Shown here in pieces: positions 44,761 to 56,410 of a stretch of 64,000 bases of DNA. Position 1 is the first letter of the stretch, and the number at the start of each line of letters is the position of its first letter. Under the pieces are notes generated by a model that was not told the origin of the DNA, did no database searches, and saw only the letters and a program-made list of their open reading frames with translations. This DNA comes from Euptelea pleiosperma (lineage: Eukaryota > Streptophyta > Magnoliopsida > Ranunculales > Eupteleaceae): positions 45,037,893 to 45,101,892 of the forward strand of contig CM068544.1 in NCBI GenBank assembly GCA_035048495.1, read 5' to 3'. The position numbers and the translations under genes were made by a program.

Positions 44761-45440
44761 ACTACTTTTTCTCAACTGGGGGAGGGGAAAAGGGAGAGTG
44801 AGGGAAAATTATTTTGGGTTGTAAATGCCAATCAATCCGAGCCTTTCAATTAATGGAACCAGTGTTCATAATGACTTTGACCAAAAAGCAGCCTAATCGA
44901 CACCCCCACGTAGGAGTTTGGAACAGCCAATTGGATTATTTTGGTCTAAGAAATTTTCAGATGGGGACCACTAACAGCACGACCCGTACGTATTGATAAG
45001 AATGCGCACAATATGATTGTGTATGATTACCTTATAGTAAGGAAAATGATTCAAAAAACTCCATTGTCCCTCGACCGTCTGATCCTCTATCCTCTCCAAA
45101 AAAAAAAAGCATATCCAACCTTGTGCAGTCGAACCTATTGAATCACTGACTCTCTGTACGTAAAAAAAGAAGAGGGAAATTTGTCATCGGCACAACAGAC
45201 AAAAACAAAGTCAGATACACGAACCTAAATAGAAAGAGCCAAACCGTGTAGCATCTTTCTATCTTCTCGTACAAAAAAGGTGGGCCCAAGTGTCTAACTC
45301 TAGAAGAAGCTTCCGCTCCCTAAAAGCCGCTAAAAGACGTAAGCAACGTGGAACGGCGTGGCACGTCCCATACGCGTCTAGAAGCACAACATCAGCTAAA
45401 AATTCAAAGAGAAAAATCCACACCACTAATTTAAAACGGC
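44761..45440. other. Spacer and promoter region of the cysteine-rich peptide gene
   Basis: No transposon termini recognised. Confidence 0.5.
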
Positions 45441-45448
45441 TATAAATT
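45441..45448 (+). promoter_or_regulatory. Likely TATA box of the cysteine-rich peptide gene
   Basis: TATAAATT in 'cggctataaattaatgg', 136 bases before the proposed start codon. Confidence 0.55.
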
Positions 45449-45583
45449 AATGGTGATAATCTTATGAAATTGTATTTTTCGGATATTTCGAAGCTCCCCC
45501 GTGTCCATATCTTTATTGGTGTTGCGTGTACACATAAACAACCTAACTTCCCTGTACGCCTTGTGCTTCAAACAAAAAGAAAA

Positions 45584-45710
45584 ATGGGTTTGCCTAAGCC
45601 TTGTGTTCTCTTGCTTTTAGTTTTGCTGGTCGTTTCTCAATCTCACATCTCAAGAGGTGTCGAAGCCAGGCCACTGCCTCTTCTAGAGCAACAAAGTAAG
45701 AATTGAAACA

Positions 45711-45761
<51 letters not shown>

Positions 45762-45992
45762 GTTGCGCGTGTGCGTTGGACTCGTGTGATCCGTATGTGC
45801 CGGGATCCTTTGATATACATTGTTAAGCTTAACTTAACTAGTTCTTTTTCCAATTAATTTGTAGGGTACTCGAAGGTGTTGGGTACGCTTGGAGTCAGTT
45901 GCAAGTGTTGTGATGGGGAAGGAGGGGAATGCAGGAGCTCATGGGATGCATCTTGCTCTAAAATTGAGTGTCTTCCATGGAAATTTCATTGA
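45584..45992 (+). CDS. Secreted six-cysteine peptide precursor, two exons
   Basis: Exons 45584-45695 and 45865-45992. The donor is aaa|gtaagaat and the acceptor gtag|gg; the split codon is A|GG (Arg). The total of 240 bases gives 79 residues. Residues 1-28 form a signal peptide (hydrophobic V-L-L-L-L-V-L-L-V-V, likely cleavage after V-E-A). The mature part starts R-P-L-P-L-L-E and ends with a cysteine block of C-K-C-C-D, E-C-R, S-C-S and E-C-L-P-W-K-F-H. Six cysteines could form three disulphides. It resembles small plant secreted cysteine-rich peptides, but the spacing fits no named class (defensin, LTP, EPF, RALF) that I can confirm. The in-frame upstream ATG at 45464 was rejected because it would bury the signal peptide. 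The peptide is probably apoplastic; the function is unknown. Confidence 0.8.
45713..45758. repeat. (CT)23 microsatellite in the peptide gene's intron
   Basis: An uninterrupted CT run starting 17 bases after the donor site. Length polymorphism is expected; close to the 5' splice site it could affect splicing. Confidence 0.95.
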
Positions 45993-46063
45993 TTTATGAG
46001 ACTACATATGCTCTTATATTATACTAATATTGTATTGGAAATTTGGAACTATATTATGGATCA

Positions 46064-46200
46064 ATCTTTGGTCTGGCTGAGTTGGTTAGGGATAATTGGT
46101 CCAGCTCTATCATATACGCGAAGTGTAGCCCTATTGGTGTTCGAGTCGATTTTAGTGTACAACTATGTATAATAAACTTTTACTTCATTCCTTCAGTTGC
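46064..46200 (+). mobile_element. Possible tRNA-derived SINE fragment
   Basis: Contains TGGCTGAGTTGG (fits the Pol III box A consensus) and, about 70 bases on, TGTTCGAGTC (box B-like). No clear A tail or target duplication was found, so this is tentative. It directly follows the cysteine-rich peptide gene. Confidence 0.4.
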
Positions 46201-46490
46201 TCTTACTTGTATTCATTAATTTTTAAAGATGAAGCCTTAGGCGTCGTACGGACGGACACACAAAAACACGGTTCGTGTTATTGTGCTAACTCCCACTTTG
46301 GGACTTGGGAGGAGTGTTCCCAACAGCCTAAGTTGTGCCCGTTGGTCAGCTGGTGCACCAGGCCTTTGGCTTTCGCTTTCAAAACGATCACTTCCGAAAA
46401 ATATTCCCTATGTAAGGTCACTCAGCGACGGTATGGAGATTTGAAATATTTAGGGAAAAATTTTAGTTGCAGGGGACTATAGCGGCCTTA

Positions 46491-46848
46491 GAGCATCTCC
46501 AACGGAGGTCTCCAATTTGGAGCACAAAAATATTAATTTTTAATATAAAGTGCTTTTACAGCACTTCGGTAACCGTGTCTACTCCGACCGCAGTCTCTTG
46601 TTTTATCTCTAAATCACTGTTCCTCTCAAAAGCAATAAGGATACAAATGGAAATAGAATTTAATACAACATCTGAAAAAGGTCAAAACTGTCATTAATCA
46701 ACATCAACAGTAATAAAGACCCCCCTCTAGATTTAGAGACTCAAAAAGGGGTCTCTAGAATAGAGACCCCTTTTGGAGTACGGTTGGAGGGTTGTTTTTA
46801 TCCGACGACTCTCTATTTTACAGAAATAGAGCACGGTTGGAGATGCTC
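46491..46848. mobile_element. Tourist-like (PIF/Harbinger) MITE
   Basis: Ends GAGCATCTCCAAC and GTTGGAGATGCTC are perfect inverted repeats flanked by the 3-bp duplication TTA (46488-46490, 46849-46851). It is 358 bp. Confidence 0.88.
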
Positions 46849-46859
46849 TTACTAGGTTT

Positions 46860-47180
46860 TTTTTCTGGGCCCACTGTTGACATGGATGTTGAGCTCACCC
46901 ATTGGTAGATGAACACACTAAAAATCAGCTTGATTAATGATTTTTAGCTGTTGGATTTTACTACTCAAAAAATATGCTTTAATCCGATGGCTAGAATCAA
47001 GCCTAAAAAGTACTAAATTTATATGGCTTCAGATAAATAATTGATTTTTGGTATGTATATCCATGGTTTAAAAAACGAAAAACCATTCCTCACCCATTGG
47101 GTTGAGGAGATGCCTGAACCTCCAATCATCTATTGTCACGTGGATGGGAGGTCAAGGGGAACCGGAGGAATTAGTTTTGG
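46860..47180. repeat. Foldback family C left arm and an unrelated repeated block
   Basis: 46870-46960 carries the left-arm core. 47080-47180 ('ccattgggttgaggagatgcc' and 'gatgggaggtcaaggggaac') is homologous to 41655-41745. Confidence 0.6.
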
Positions 47181-47289
47181 CTTTAAGAAATTTTTTTTTT
47201 TTGTTAATAGTTCTATTTGAGGCATTTCCTCGTTTATTACTTTCCTTATAGGAAAAAGATGTAATTAGGTATTTTGATCACAATTTCTA

Positions 47290-47588
47290 GTGTCAAGTAG
47301 CAGCATTTTTGTACTTCATCGTTGTCCTTACTGACCGCATGGATGTTTAGCCCACCCCTTGGTGGATATATAAACCAAAAATCGCCCTGATTGGTAATCT
47401 CTAGCCATTAGATTTTAGTACTCTTTAAGGCGTTATTCTAGCCTTTTTGAGTACTAAGACCAACGGCTAAAAATCATCAAACAAGCTGATTTTTGGTATG
47501 AATGTCTATCAAGGGGTGGGCTAAACATCCATGCGGTCAGTGGGCCCATATGGCAGTGGTTTGTAACAAAAACATGCTACCTTGTTAC
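47290..47588. mobile_element. Foldback element, family C
   Basis: Left 'gaccgcatggatgtttagccc', right 'gggctaaacatccatgcggtc' are inverted around the usual core; the outer ends are worn. Confidence 0.75.
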
Positions 47589-47626
47589 ATCACGACCCTT
47601 CCTTTATCTCTTTGCAATTTCTCTAC

Positions 47627-47970
47627 CAAGGTTTAAAAAACGGCCGTTATAATGGATTCGGACCTACCCCGTTACATTATGGACCTCTAAAACGCCCAAA
47701 AAATAACCACCATTATTTTCTGAAAAATTTTGTGAAAAAAACAGCCGTTATTTTCATTATTTTCAGTTATATTCCATTTTTTCTGTTATTTTCAATTTTT
47801 AAATTTTGAAATTCAAATTTTAAATTTCAAAATTCGAATTTCAGAGCCATTTTTTCTGTTTTTTCCCATTATTTTCCAATTTTTGCCGCTGAGCTTTTTT
47901 TTCGTTATGACAGAAAAATGGTAACGCCCCCAGCCCGTTATACCGTTATAACAGTCCCCTTTAAACCTTG
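47627..47970. mobile_element. hAT-like MITE (CAAGGTTTAAA family), complete
   Basis: Ends CAAGGTTTAAA and TTTAAACCTTG. Flanks ttctctac (47619-47626) and ctctctac (47971-47978) match at 7 of 8. It is 344 bp, with an AT-rich centre and 'cggccgttataa' subterminal blocks. Confidence 0.9.
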
Positions 47971-47978
47971 CTCTCTAC

Positions 47979-48494
47979 AGTTCATCCTCGTTTTGTTTCA
48001 GCCATCGTCTTCAACGGCAGACGATAAAACCCGCATATTTCTTCTTCTTCTTCTTCTTCTTCCATTTAATTTTCTCATGTTCTGTATGTGAGTGCGTTAA
48101 ACATGGGGAGAATGATCTAGTCCTTCGTTCACTTAGAGTTCTTCTGAATCTTTGAGTTCTTACACTTCTTACATTCTCTCCACTTCAGCTTTTTCTTAGG
48201 AATTGATTTAATTTGCTTTAGAAAAAGAGAGGTTTTATTATTTTATTTCTCAACAAGCTAGAGAGTGATTGGATCTTTGGTCACCTTTTGTTCTCACAAA
48301 AAGGAAAGCAGAGATTATTGACTTTTACTGAGAGGAGAGAGAAAATAAAAACATTGAAAATTTAAAAAACACAAAATAGTAAGTTTTGTACCTATAAATA
48401 TAACTTACTGTTTAGGTAGCCTTTGCCCTCCCCTCCACATGTCACAAGATGATAGGGGGTTGAGGCATCTCCTCAACCAAATGGGTGAGGCAAG
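47979..48494. other. Spacer
   Basis: Holds a (CTT)n run at about 48039-48062 and a short palindromic block near 48455-48485 related to 47080. No gene is seen. Confidence 0.5.
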
Positions 48495-48768
48495 CTGGAC
48501 TCTTTAAGAAACAGCCCACGGATTCAGACCTTCCCTGTAACGTTATGTACCATTAAAATGCCAAAAAATAGCGGCTGTTATTTTTCGTTTTTAAAAATTT
48601 AAATTTCAGCACCATTTTTTTTCTATTTTCTGTTATTTACCGTTATTTCAGTTATTTTCCGTTTTTGCGCCTGAGCGTTACAATCCATTATAACGGAAAA
48701 ATGGTAATGCCTCCAGTCCGTTATCCTGTTCTAAGTTATAATAGCCCCTTTAAACCTCGTGTATATCC
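48495..48768. repeat. hAT-like MITE (CAAGGTTTAAA family), left end lost
   Basis: Right subterminal 'ccgttatcctgttc...cccctttaaacctcg' is present; the left terminus is missing. Confidence 0.65.
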
Positions 48769-48894
48769 ACATAAGGATGGGCTAAAATCCATGTGTCAGT
48801 GGGCCCAGAAAAAATGAATTCGTCGGCCACCAGAATCCTCTCCATTGGGAGTCCTCTCTCTGCATATAAAATTTTTCCTGTCCGACCAAATTTT

Positions 48895-49118
48895 TCTGTT
48901 ATAACGAAAATAATGACTGTTATTTTCTGAAAACATTTGAAAAAAAAACAGTCTTATTTCCATTTTTGAAAATTTGAATTCAAAATTCAAAATTTAAAAT
49001 TTGGATTTCAGCACCATATTTTTCATTTTTGCCCCTGAGCGTTACAATTCGTTACAACGGAAAAAGGGTAACACCCCCAGTCCGTTATAGTGTTATAAAG
49101 TTTAAACTTTAAACCTTG
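48895..49118. repeat. hAT-like MITE (CAAGGTTTAAA family), left end lost
   Basis: The interior 'aaaattcaaaatttaaaatt' and the right end 'tttaaaccttg' match the family; the left end is absent. Confidence 0.65.
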
Positions 49119-49739
49119 CTAAAAAGTACAGCAGTGCGGTGGGAAAAATTCGCTGTATGATGGTGCCAAATGTCGACGCATACCAGGCACTTCAACTCCT
49201 CTAACTAAATTGTTAGGGGAGAATGACATGGAGTACGTGTAGACATTTTGCGACAAGGGACTTCAAACGTGCAGCACAGTGTGCGGTTGCACATTCTTTG
49301 ATGGCGTGCCCACGTTCTAGAAGACGAGAGCTAGGGTTTGGCAGCATCTAGATCTGGCCTACAGTATTTTTCGGCGGAAGATTCACCAAGTTGTTAGCTA
49401 CGATTCTGGTCAATATCGTAAACGGTTGAAATAAAGATCGGGCTATTCTAGATCCTTCTTTTTCTTCAAATGAGACTATCGTTGGAAGCCACTTGTACAT
49501 GAAAAGGTGGGCCTACGAAATTTGAGCATTCTTTTCAATGCAAAATATTTTGCTGAAGGCCGAATAAGAACATGTGACCTAGACAGTCTTAGACACAAAA
49601 AGAATCATTAACTTGGGTCAAAAATTAGTTAACTTTGAATTAGGTTACTTTTTTGACTTTTGTTTAGACGTGGCATATTTTAATTCGACCCATAATGCAA
49701 CAGAGAGAGAGAGAGAGAGAGATTCAGCAAAGGTTCGTT
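49119..49739. other. Spacer with no recognised gene
   Basis: AT-rich with a short (GA)n tract near 49702-49722. Confidence 0.5.
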
Positions 49740-50117
49740 ATGTAACAAGGTATACCTGAGATATTTTCAAATGCCGAAGCGGCATTTTTGGTAGTCACCG
49801 CTGCCATCTGGGCCCACTGACCGCATGGATGTTTAGCCCACCCCTTAGTAGACATTCTTACCAAAATCAGCTTGATCGATGATTTTTAGCCGTTGGTTTT
49901 AGTACTATCTAAAAAAATGGTTGCATTCAACAGCTATAAGAACGTTTTAAAAGTACTAAAAAGAGCTAAAATCTAATGGTTATAGATTACCAGTCATGTT
50001 GATTTTTTTTGTGTATATATCCACGAAAGGGTGTGGTTAATGGGCCCAGATGACAGTGGTGAGTAACAAAAATTGTGCTTCCGCATTTGAAAAAGTTTCT
50101 GGCATACCTTGTTACAT
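49740..50117. mobile_element. Foldback element, family C, with ATGTAACAAGGTAT ends
   Basis: Termini ATGTAACAAGGTATACC and its complement GGCATACCTTGTTACAT. The next blocks 'tttcaaatgccgaagc' and 'gcttccgcatttgaaa' also pair. The inner arms are family C. Confidence 0.85.
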
Positions 50118-50445
50118 CTTTTTCCTTGAGCGAAACAAATTTCCCACTCCCATGTACACGTGGTAGCCAATCCTCGTTAAAAAAATGCTGCCCACAACGT
50201 ATTAAAAATCTCATTAGTAAGGGGACGATTTTTCTAGAGAAATTTTTTGAAGCGGAAGGACTTTTGAAGCACATGCGCCCAATGATCGTGCCATAGATAC
50301 CTGGGTTTATGGTTTTCAAAAAAAACTTTTGAAAAATAACCATGGGTATATGTAGCACGCGATCATTGAGCGCTTCAAAATTTATAACTTTATTAAAGAA
50401 ATAACAACTAAGGATAATAGAATAAAACTTTTGTTGTTAAGGAGT
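50118..50445. other. Spacer with no recognised feature
   Basis: The minus-strand open frame at 49987-50358 runs into the foldback and has no domain. Confidence 0.5.
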
Positions 50446-50745
50446 CTTTATTACCACCATTTTTGTAACTCACCGTTGGCCATCTGGGCCCAATGACTGC
50501 ATTGATGTTTAGCACACACCTATACATACCAAAAATCTCCATGATTGGTATTCTCTAGCCATTAGATTTTAGTACTTTTTAAGATGTGATTCTAGCCATT
50601 GGATTCAACCATTTGTTTTAGTACTAAAACCAACGACTAAAAATCTATCAAGCATGATTTTTGGTATTTATGTCTACCATGGGGTGGGCTAAACATACAT
50701 GCGGTCAGTGGGCCCAGATGGCAGCGATGTTACATTGTGAACCCA
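50446..50745. repeat. Foldback element, family C
   Basis: Left 'ccatctgggcccaatgactgc', right 'gcggtcagtgggcccagatgg' are inverted. Confidence 0.75.
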
Positions 50746-51385
50746 TAATAAATTGAAGTCACATTTACTGTGCATCACAATGGTCTACGTGTCCTACCCT
50801 GGATGGACTTTACATATCTGATCCTCCATTCGTTTGGTAGCGTTTCTAAATCTCTCGCTACCTGGTTGAGTTTTACCCATCAGTTTGCATCAGCAGATTT
50901 TTTTTTTTATATTATATATGTGATTGTATCGGTACTACACTACCTATAATAATAGACTCCATCTAGAAGATTTGCCAACCAAAAATCTCCGAAGATGCAT
51001 GATACCATCGTAGATCGTTGTCCTAGAGCCCAAAACGTTGGATATTCTTCAAGATTTGTGATGTGACGTTGAGGACCATAGGGGACAATGGCACATCCAA
51101 AAAACACAACGAGATGAGAATGTTGGTTCTCAGCCATCCGTTGGCAAATCACGATTGATCTTAAGTCATCCACCACATCAGTCAAAGGATTAGGGCATAG
51201 CAAGCTCAAAGGATTAGGGATCGTAAGAGAAGTTATGAATGTCAAAGAGTGATTTTTGGCTTTTATACAATGTTAAACACATAAACAATGATGGTGTGTA
51301 AACGATTGCTCGGGAAAGAGAGTATGCGATTCATTGCACGCGTGCAGATGCAAATCGCCCATTGCATGCGTACCCAACACACTTA
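50746..51385. other. Spacer with no supported gene
   Basis: A 101-codon minus-strand frame (50940-51245) lacks recognisable domains, splice context or conservation cues. Confidence 0.5.
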
Positions 51386-51720
51386 GGGCCTGTTTGGTAA
51401 CGCACCGCGGCGGGCAAATAAAATATTTAGCCGCGCAAATATTCCCCCGGCTGTGTTTGGCAGCCACCCGCCCTTGACGAATATTTAGCCGGGCCCACAT
51501 ATTTGCCCTCCGCGGCAGGAAAACATTTGATACCTCCCCCCTGTGAAAATATTTTCACGCCGATTATGCCTTGGTGAGAAAATTTTATTTTCTCGCCGGA
51601 AAATCACTATTTTCAATAAAAATTAATTTTTTATTATATAAAAAAGATAAAAATTAATTTTTACATGCAAATCTATTTTGCACATTGATTTACAAGCATT
51701 CCAAGCGCACCCTAACTAAG
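51386..51720. repeat. Possible inverted-repeat element (TAGGGCCTGTTTGG end)
   Basis: Left 'tagggcctgtttggtaacgc' is weakly complementary to right 'gcattccaagcgcacccta'. Flanking duplication is not convincing (TTA versus TAA). Confidence 0.45.
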
Positions 51721-51735
51721 TCTATTTTTTTTTGG

Positions 51736-52670
51736 GCTTTTTGCTTTACCCCCTTACTTTATTGATGCAATTTGCATCTCACCCAATGTTTTCAAAATAT
51801 TTGCATCTCACCCTTTGACCATGTTCAACGTGATTGACCATAAATGGTCTTCGGATGGACATCCCAATATTTTTAAATGACTATAATGACCTTGGGTGAG
51901 ACACAAATATTTTAAAAACATTGGGTGCGATGCAAATTGCATCGATAAAGTAAGGGGGACAAGTAGAAAATCCTTTTTGTTTTCAATTTTTTTATTTATT
52001 TATTTATTTATTTTTGTTTCATGGATTGTGAGCTCAAAACCTTCCTTCATTTATTTTTGGCCCAACTATAGGTGGAGCTACATTCCAAAAATTAATCTGA
52101 TTGTTATCTTTTAAGCATTGGATTAGAGCCATTTTCTTGGGTTGATTTTATCCGTGGAATTTGAACATTATTTGGGGTACAAAGATCCAATGGTTTAAAA
52201 TCACTAATCAGGCTGATATTTGGTATATATGTAGCTCCACCTAGCGATGGGCCCAACATCTATATGGTTAGTGACCTCTAAGAGTGTGCCAAGTCGCTCA
52301 TATTGTGGTCCCTCATCATAATTGATGAGGGACATTAACGTGCTTAACTACCTGTGAAGGTGAGTTCCTATTATAGTTCACAATCCTCAAAAAAAAAAGG
52401 TTGAGCTCACAATCCTCACAAAAAAAAAACCTGCAAAAAATAATTTTTTTTGCTTGTCCCCCTTACTTTATTGAAGCAATTTGCATTGCACCAATATTTT
52501 TAAAATATTTGCGTCTCACCCAAGGTCATTATAGTCATTTAAAAAATATTGGGATGTCCATCCGAAGACCGTCTACGATCAACGACGTTGACCATGGTCA
52601 AAGGGTAAGATGCAAATATTTTAAAAACATTGGGTGAGATGCAAATTGCATCAATAAAGTAAGCAAAAAA
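51736..52670. mobile_element. Composite: two D-type MITEs flanking a family C foldback, copy 2
   Basis: D units at 51736-51969 and 52443-52670 and a family C core in between (outer arms 'attgtgagctcaaaacc' and 'aggttgagctcacaatcc'). Same order and spacing as 41774-42692 with roughly 10% divergence by eye. Confidence 0.85.
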
Positions 52671-53069
52671 GCTCTTTTTTTTTTCTCTTAAAACCAACTT
52701 AGTTCCCATTTCTCTTTTTTACTATGTTAAAAAAATATATATATGATTTGTGTAAAAGTCAAAAATAATAATTTTGTTCAAATAGTAATCATAAACGTAT
52801 TTTATTAAGTCATTATCCAGAATTGTAATTTCTTTGGTAAAGTTGTCCTTTTTAGCAATTTTCCCTATTACTTATCTAAAAAGAGTCAATTGATTTAAGA
52901 CCAAATCATGAATAATAATAACAAAATCATGGTATGTGACAGGGTAAAATATATGGCAAGTCGTTCTAATTTGACAACTTGCAGAAGATCCTAGCTCTTT
53001 GAATCCAATGGTACTCTTAATATGAGTAGAACTTTGAGGATGATGCTGATGAGAGGGATCACAGTGACT
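52671..53069. other. Spacer with no recognised feature
   Basis: AT-rich, no gene. Confidence 0.5.
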
Positions 53070-53380
53070 TAAGTCACGTGGAAAACTTTTAGAGACCACT
53101 GTCTATATGGATGTTTGGCCCATCCCTAGGTGGACTTACATACCGAAAATCAGCCTGATTAGTGATTTTAAACCTTGATCTTTGTGCCCCGAATAATGCT
53201 CGAATTTCCAATAAAATTAACCCAAGAAAATTACTCAAATCCAAAGCTTAGAAATCACTTACCAGGCTAATGTTTTGTTTGTGGGTCTAGCTAGGGTTGG
53301 GTCAAACATCTATACAGTAGGCGTTCTCTAAGAGTGTGCTACGTGGCTGATACTGTTGTCTGTCGTCAAAGTTTTATTCT
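53070..53380. repeat. Foldback element, family C
   Basis: Arms 'cacgtggaaaacttttagagaccactg...tggatgtttggcccatccctagg' and 'ctagggttgggtcaaacatc...gtgctacgtggc' are inverted. Confidence 0.72.
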
Positions 53381-54710
53381 TATTATGAGAAAAATTTTGA
53401 AGCAGGGGATTTTTGAAGCGGCGAAGCAGTGGCCAATCACATCACGCCACAATCCGCAAGATTTGTTGGGTTAGGTGCCTTGTATTATGCAAGAAGTATT
53501 GCTCTACATGGATTATACTGTTAATGAAACCATAGCTACCGCGGATCTATACAAGTCTGTAGGACGTTGGTACAATTCGTACACTACATGTTTGAGTATA
53601 ACTTGTACTGGGGGTATGTTGGGTATTTCTTTGTACCATAAACCTATATATTCTCTAAAAGGGTGTTGAGGTTTGTACTTATACATTAAAAAAGTAAGAG
53701 AGAGGGAGAAAACTATTGTAACCCCAATTCTTCAGAGACAGACAGTAAAAAAAACTTCTCACCCATGCACGTAGGCACACTATCGAACTATGTAAATTTG
53801 TTGTGTCCGTGTGATTGATCTTTTAATTCTCTCTCTTTTTATATATTCATGAAAGGTCGATTTTCAAACAAGATATATTCTTAGGGTGGCAAAAGCAATC
53901 GCACGTGACATTTACGGTTGCCCAGGTGCTTATTTCATTGAAAAAAGTAATTTTTTTTTTAAAAAATTCAAGAATTTTTTGTTGTGGAAACAAAAAAACA
54001 AAAAGGCAATCAAAGGTGCCCCAAATAAGAATATTACCATGTAAAGATGATCTTTTGTAAGTAGATAATACAAGAATAATAATTTCTAAATTAACCTGGA
54101 GATTTGGAGAGTTGGCATAAAAAAGCAAGTGGCATACACTTTAGTGAATGGGTCATTCCACAACTTGTGCAGCATCTCCATAGACATGATAGTTATGATG
54201 TTGCTTCACCATTTCTCTATCTAAATTGGCCTCTTTAATTACTATTTTTTCCCAGAGATTCAATCATTATCATCTTAATCTATTCTCCCACTTTATAATC
54301 TTATCATCAGTACATGTTTATCGATCCATCTCTTTACACATGTACCAATTAATGATGCGATGCAAATTGCCTATTGCCCGTACGGTTTGCACCACCCGTC
54401 AGTGGACTCCCTCGTGTCATTATCCTACGCGTAGTGTTACCATCATCCCTAGTCGCCATAGTCTGCACATACACTGTCGTTCATATTTCCTCCCTCGGTT
54501 CTTCTTTATTATTATCGTATTTAAAAAAAATTTCGATTTGTCTTTTCTGTTTTTATTTGTGTTTTGATATTGACATAATTTTTACGTATTATCCGATCTA
54601 ATGGGCTATTAGATAAACAATCGTTTTATGGGGTTGGAAGTAGATAAACGATTGATTATCGACACCTCGACCGCACTATTTTATGGGGTCGGAAGTCGAT
54701 AAACAACAGC

Positions 54711-54756
<46 letters not shown>

Positions 54757-54950
54757 GTAATTAATTGTGACTAGAAATATCAACAACATTGCATTATTTA
54801 TTTTTATATATTTAAATATAATATATTAGATATTATTTAGCAATCAAGATCAAGGTAATGTCTTATTGCCGATGATTGTCGTAGAAGACTTGTATATATG
54901 AATTAGTGGAGGGGCCCATCAATCAAGAGACGATCGAGAAAAATCTTAGA
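53381..54950. other. Spacer with an (AAT)n microsatellite
   Basis: No gene is supported. (AAT)n runs from about 54711 to 54756. Just before it, 'ttttatggggt.ggaagt.gataaac' occurs twice (54622-54655 and 54680-54706). Confidence 0.55.
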
Positions 54951-55040
54951 TGTCCAGGTAAAGTACCACGTGTCACATTCTTTCGGGCCCATTGACCCAT
55001 GAATGTTTGGCCCACCAATTGGGTGGACTTAAGACCCCAA
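54951..55040. repeat. Foldback family C, left-arm fragment
   Basis: 'taccacgtgtcacattctttcggg' and 'tgaatgtttggcccacc' without a partner arm. Confidence 0.55.
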
Positions 55041-55215
55041 GTATATAAATATGCATATAAGCACATAGAGATGTGTAAAACGGGAATGGAAACGGAAATG
55101 GAAATGGAAAACGGTTTCTAAAATTACCATGTGACATGGGAAACGAGAAACGATTAGAAAATGTCGCAGAAATGTACATAGAAACAACAACGGAAAACAT
55201 AACAATTTATTATAG

Positions 55216-55690
55216 GGAATTGTTGACATACCCCCCATGTTATCTTTAAAAAAATTGAAAGAACCTTTCTTTCAATCCATGTCTTAAAAGCTTAAAATCT
55301 AAATTGCTCTTATTCTTGTTTTTTGTTTTTGTTAATGAAAATTTTTGTACTTGTTTTTTTATTTTTTTAATATTGGCCTTTAAATTGTTGTCGGAGTGGT
55401 GGTCGGCCGGCCATGATACTCCAGTGGGTCGGTTGCCAATTGATGGGGGGCCAACCCATTGGAATCCATTGGCCGGCCGTCCACCACAGCCGTTTGATTT
55501 GGGGTTTGGGTTTTGGCCCTGTTCTAAGGTTGAAGACAAGGGCACTTTCATCCTTTAATACAAAATTTGGTAGTCAACATTGCTCAAATGACAGTGGACC
55601 AAGTCATAGGGGGTATGTCAGCTTTTTCAAATTGTGGGTGGGTATGTCAAATTTTAAAAATAACATGGGGGGTATGTCAAAAATTTCCTT
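55216..55690. mobile_element. Foldback MITE with TTGACATACCCCCC ends
   Basis: Left 'tgttgacataccccccatgttat' and right 'ataacatggggggtatgtcaa' are inverted. The centre is unrelated to the other families and includes 'ggccggcc' and 'ccggccgt' palindromes. Confidence 0.78.
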
Positions 55691-55867
55691 TATTATAATA
55701 TATATTCTCTAACAATCTTAACCATCCAATCTATGTAATATTTGTACCTTTTCTTAACTAAAAATCACATGTTGATAACCTCCAAAAAAAATAAAATAGA
55801 AGATCAATTTAGGGAGTTTGACTGTAACCCATTGAGCAGTCATGAAATCGGTGTTAGTGATCCGATT

Positions 55868-55944
55868 GCACCGAGTGGAATTAAGGGCCGCTCGCGCTCA
55901 ACGACATGTTTGTTTTTCTTTGACAATCATAAGGAATGATGGTT

Positions 55945-55999
<55 letters not shown>

Positions 56000-56130
56000 A
56001 CCGAGTGGAAGGGCCGCTCGCTCAACGACATATTTATATTTCTTTGACAATCTTAAGGAATGATGGTTAAACTAAGAGAGAGTGAGAGAGAGAGAGAGAG
56101 AGTGAGTGAGTGATTGGGAAACCATTTAAA
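55868..56130. repeat. Tandem duplication carrying two (GA)n tracts
   Basis: 'accgagtggaattaagggccgctcg...ggaatgatggttaaaatgagag' is repeated as 'accgagtggaagggccgctcg...ggaatgatggttaaactaagag'. (GA)n runs at about 55949-55997 and 56073-56113. Confidence 0.85.
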
Positions 56131-56402
56131 AAGCAGGTTTCGAAGGGCTTTCCTTCGAAACAAGAAACAAAAAGCAGAAAAGAGTTTCCCAATAAAATGT
56201 TTCATATCCCCTCCCTCTCTTAAGACGCGATGAGTCATGTATATGCACCGAATAAATAGCCTTGTACACATAACACGTGGGACCTTGATATGCTTAATCC
56301 TAGTATATGGCGCCAACCTTATATGTGGATCACATATTAAGTGGGGCCCATATAACATGTTGACCACTGCTTATGTTGGTGGCCCTATGGGTGTGTTTGG
56401 GA
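56131..56402. other. Spacer
   Basis: No feature recognised. Confidence 0.45.
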
Positions 56403-56410
56403 CGTGGAAC

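Noticed and set aside
45464..45583. Upstream in-frame ATG of the cysteine-rich peptide
   Set aside because: Would put 40 residues before the signal peptide and starts only ~20 bases after the TATA box.
50940..51245. 101-codon minus-strand frame
   Set aside because: No domain and no promoter or splice signals near it.
51386..51720. PIF/Harbinger element with TTA duplication
   Set aside because: The two flanking trinucleotides are TTA and TAA, which are not direct duplicates; kept only as a possible inverted repeat.
54226..54567. 113-codon plus-strand frame
   Set aside because: Low-complexity Phe/Ile/Ser composition from T-rich DNA, no family resemblance.
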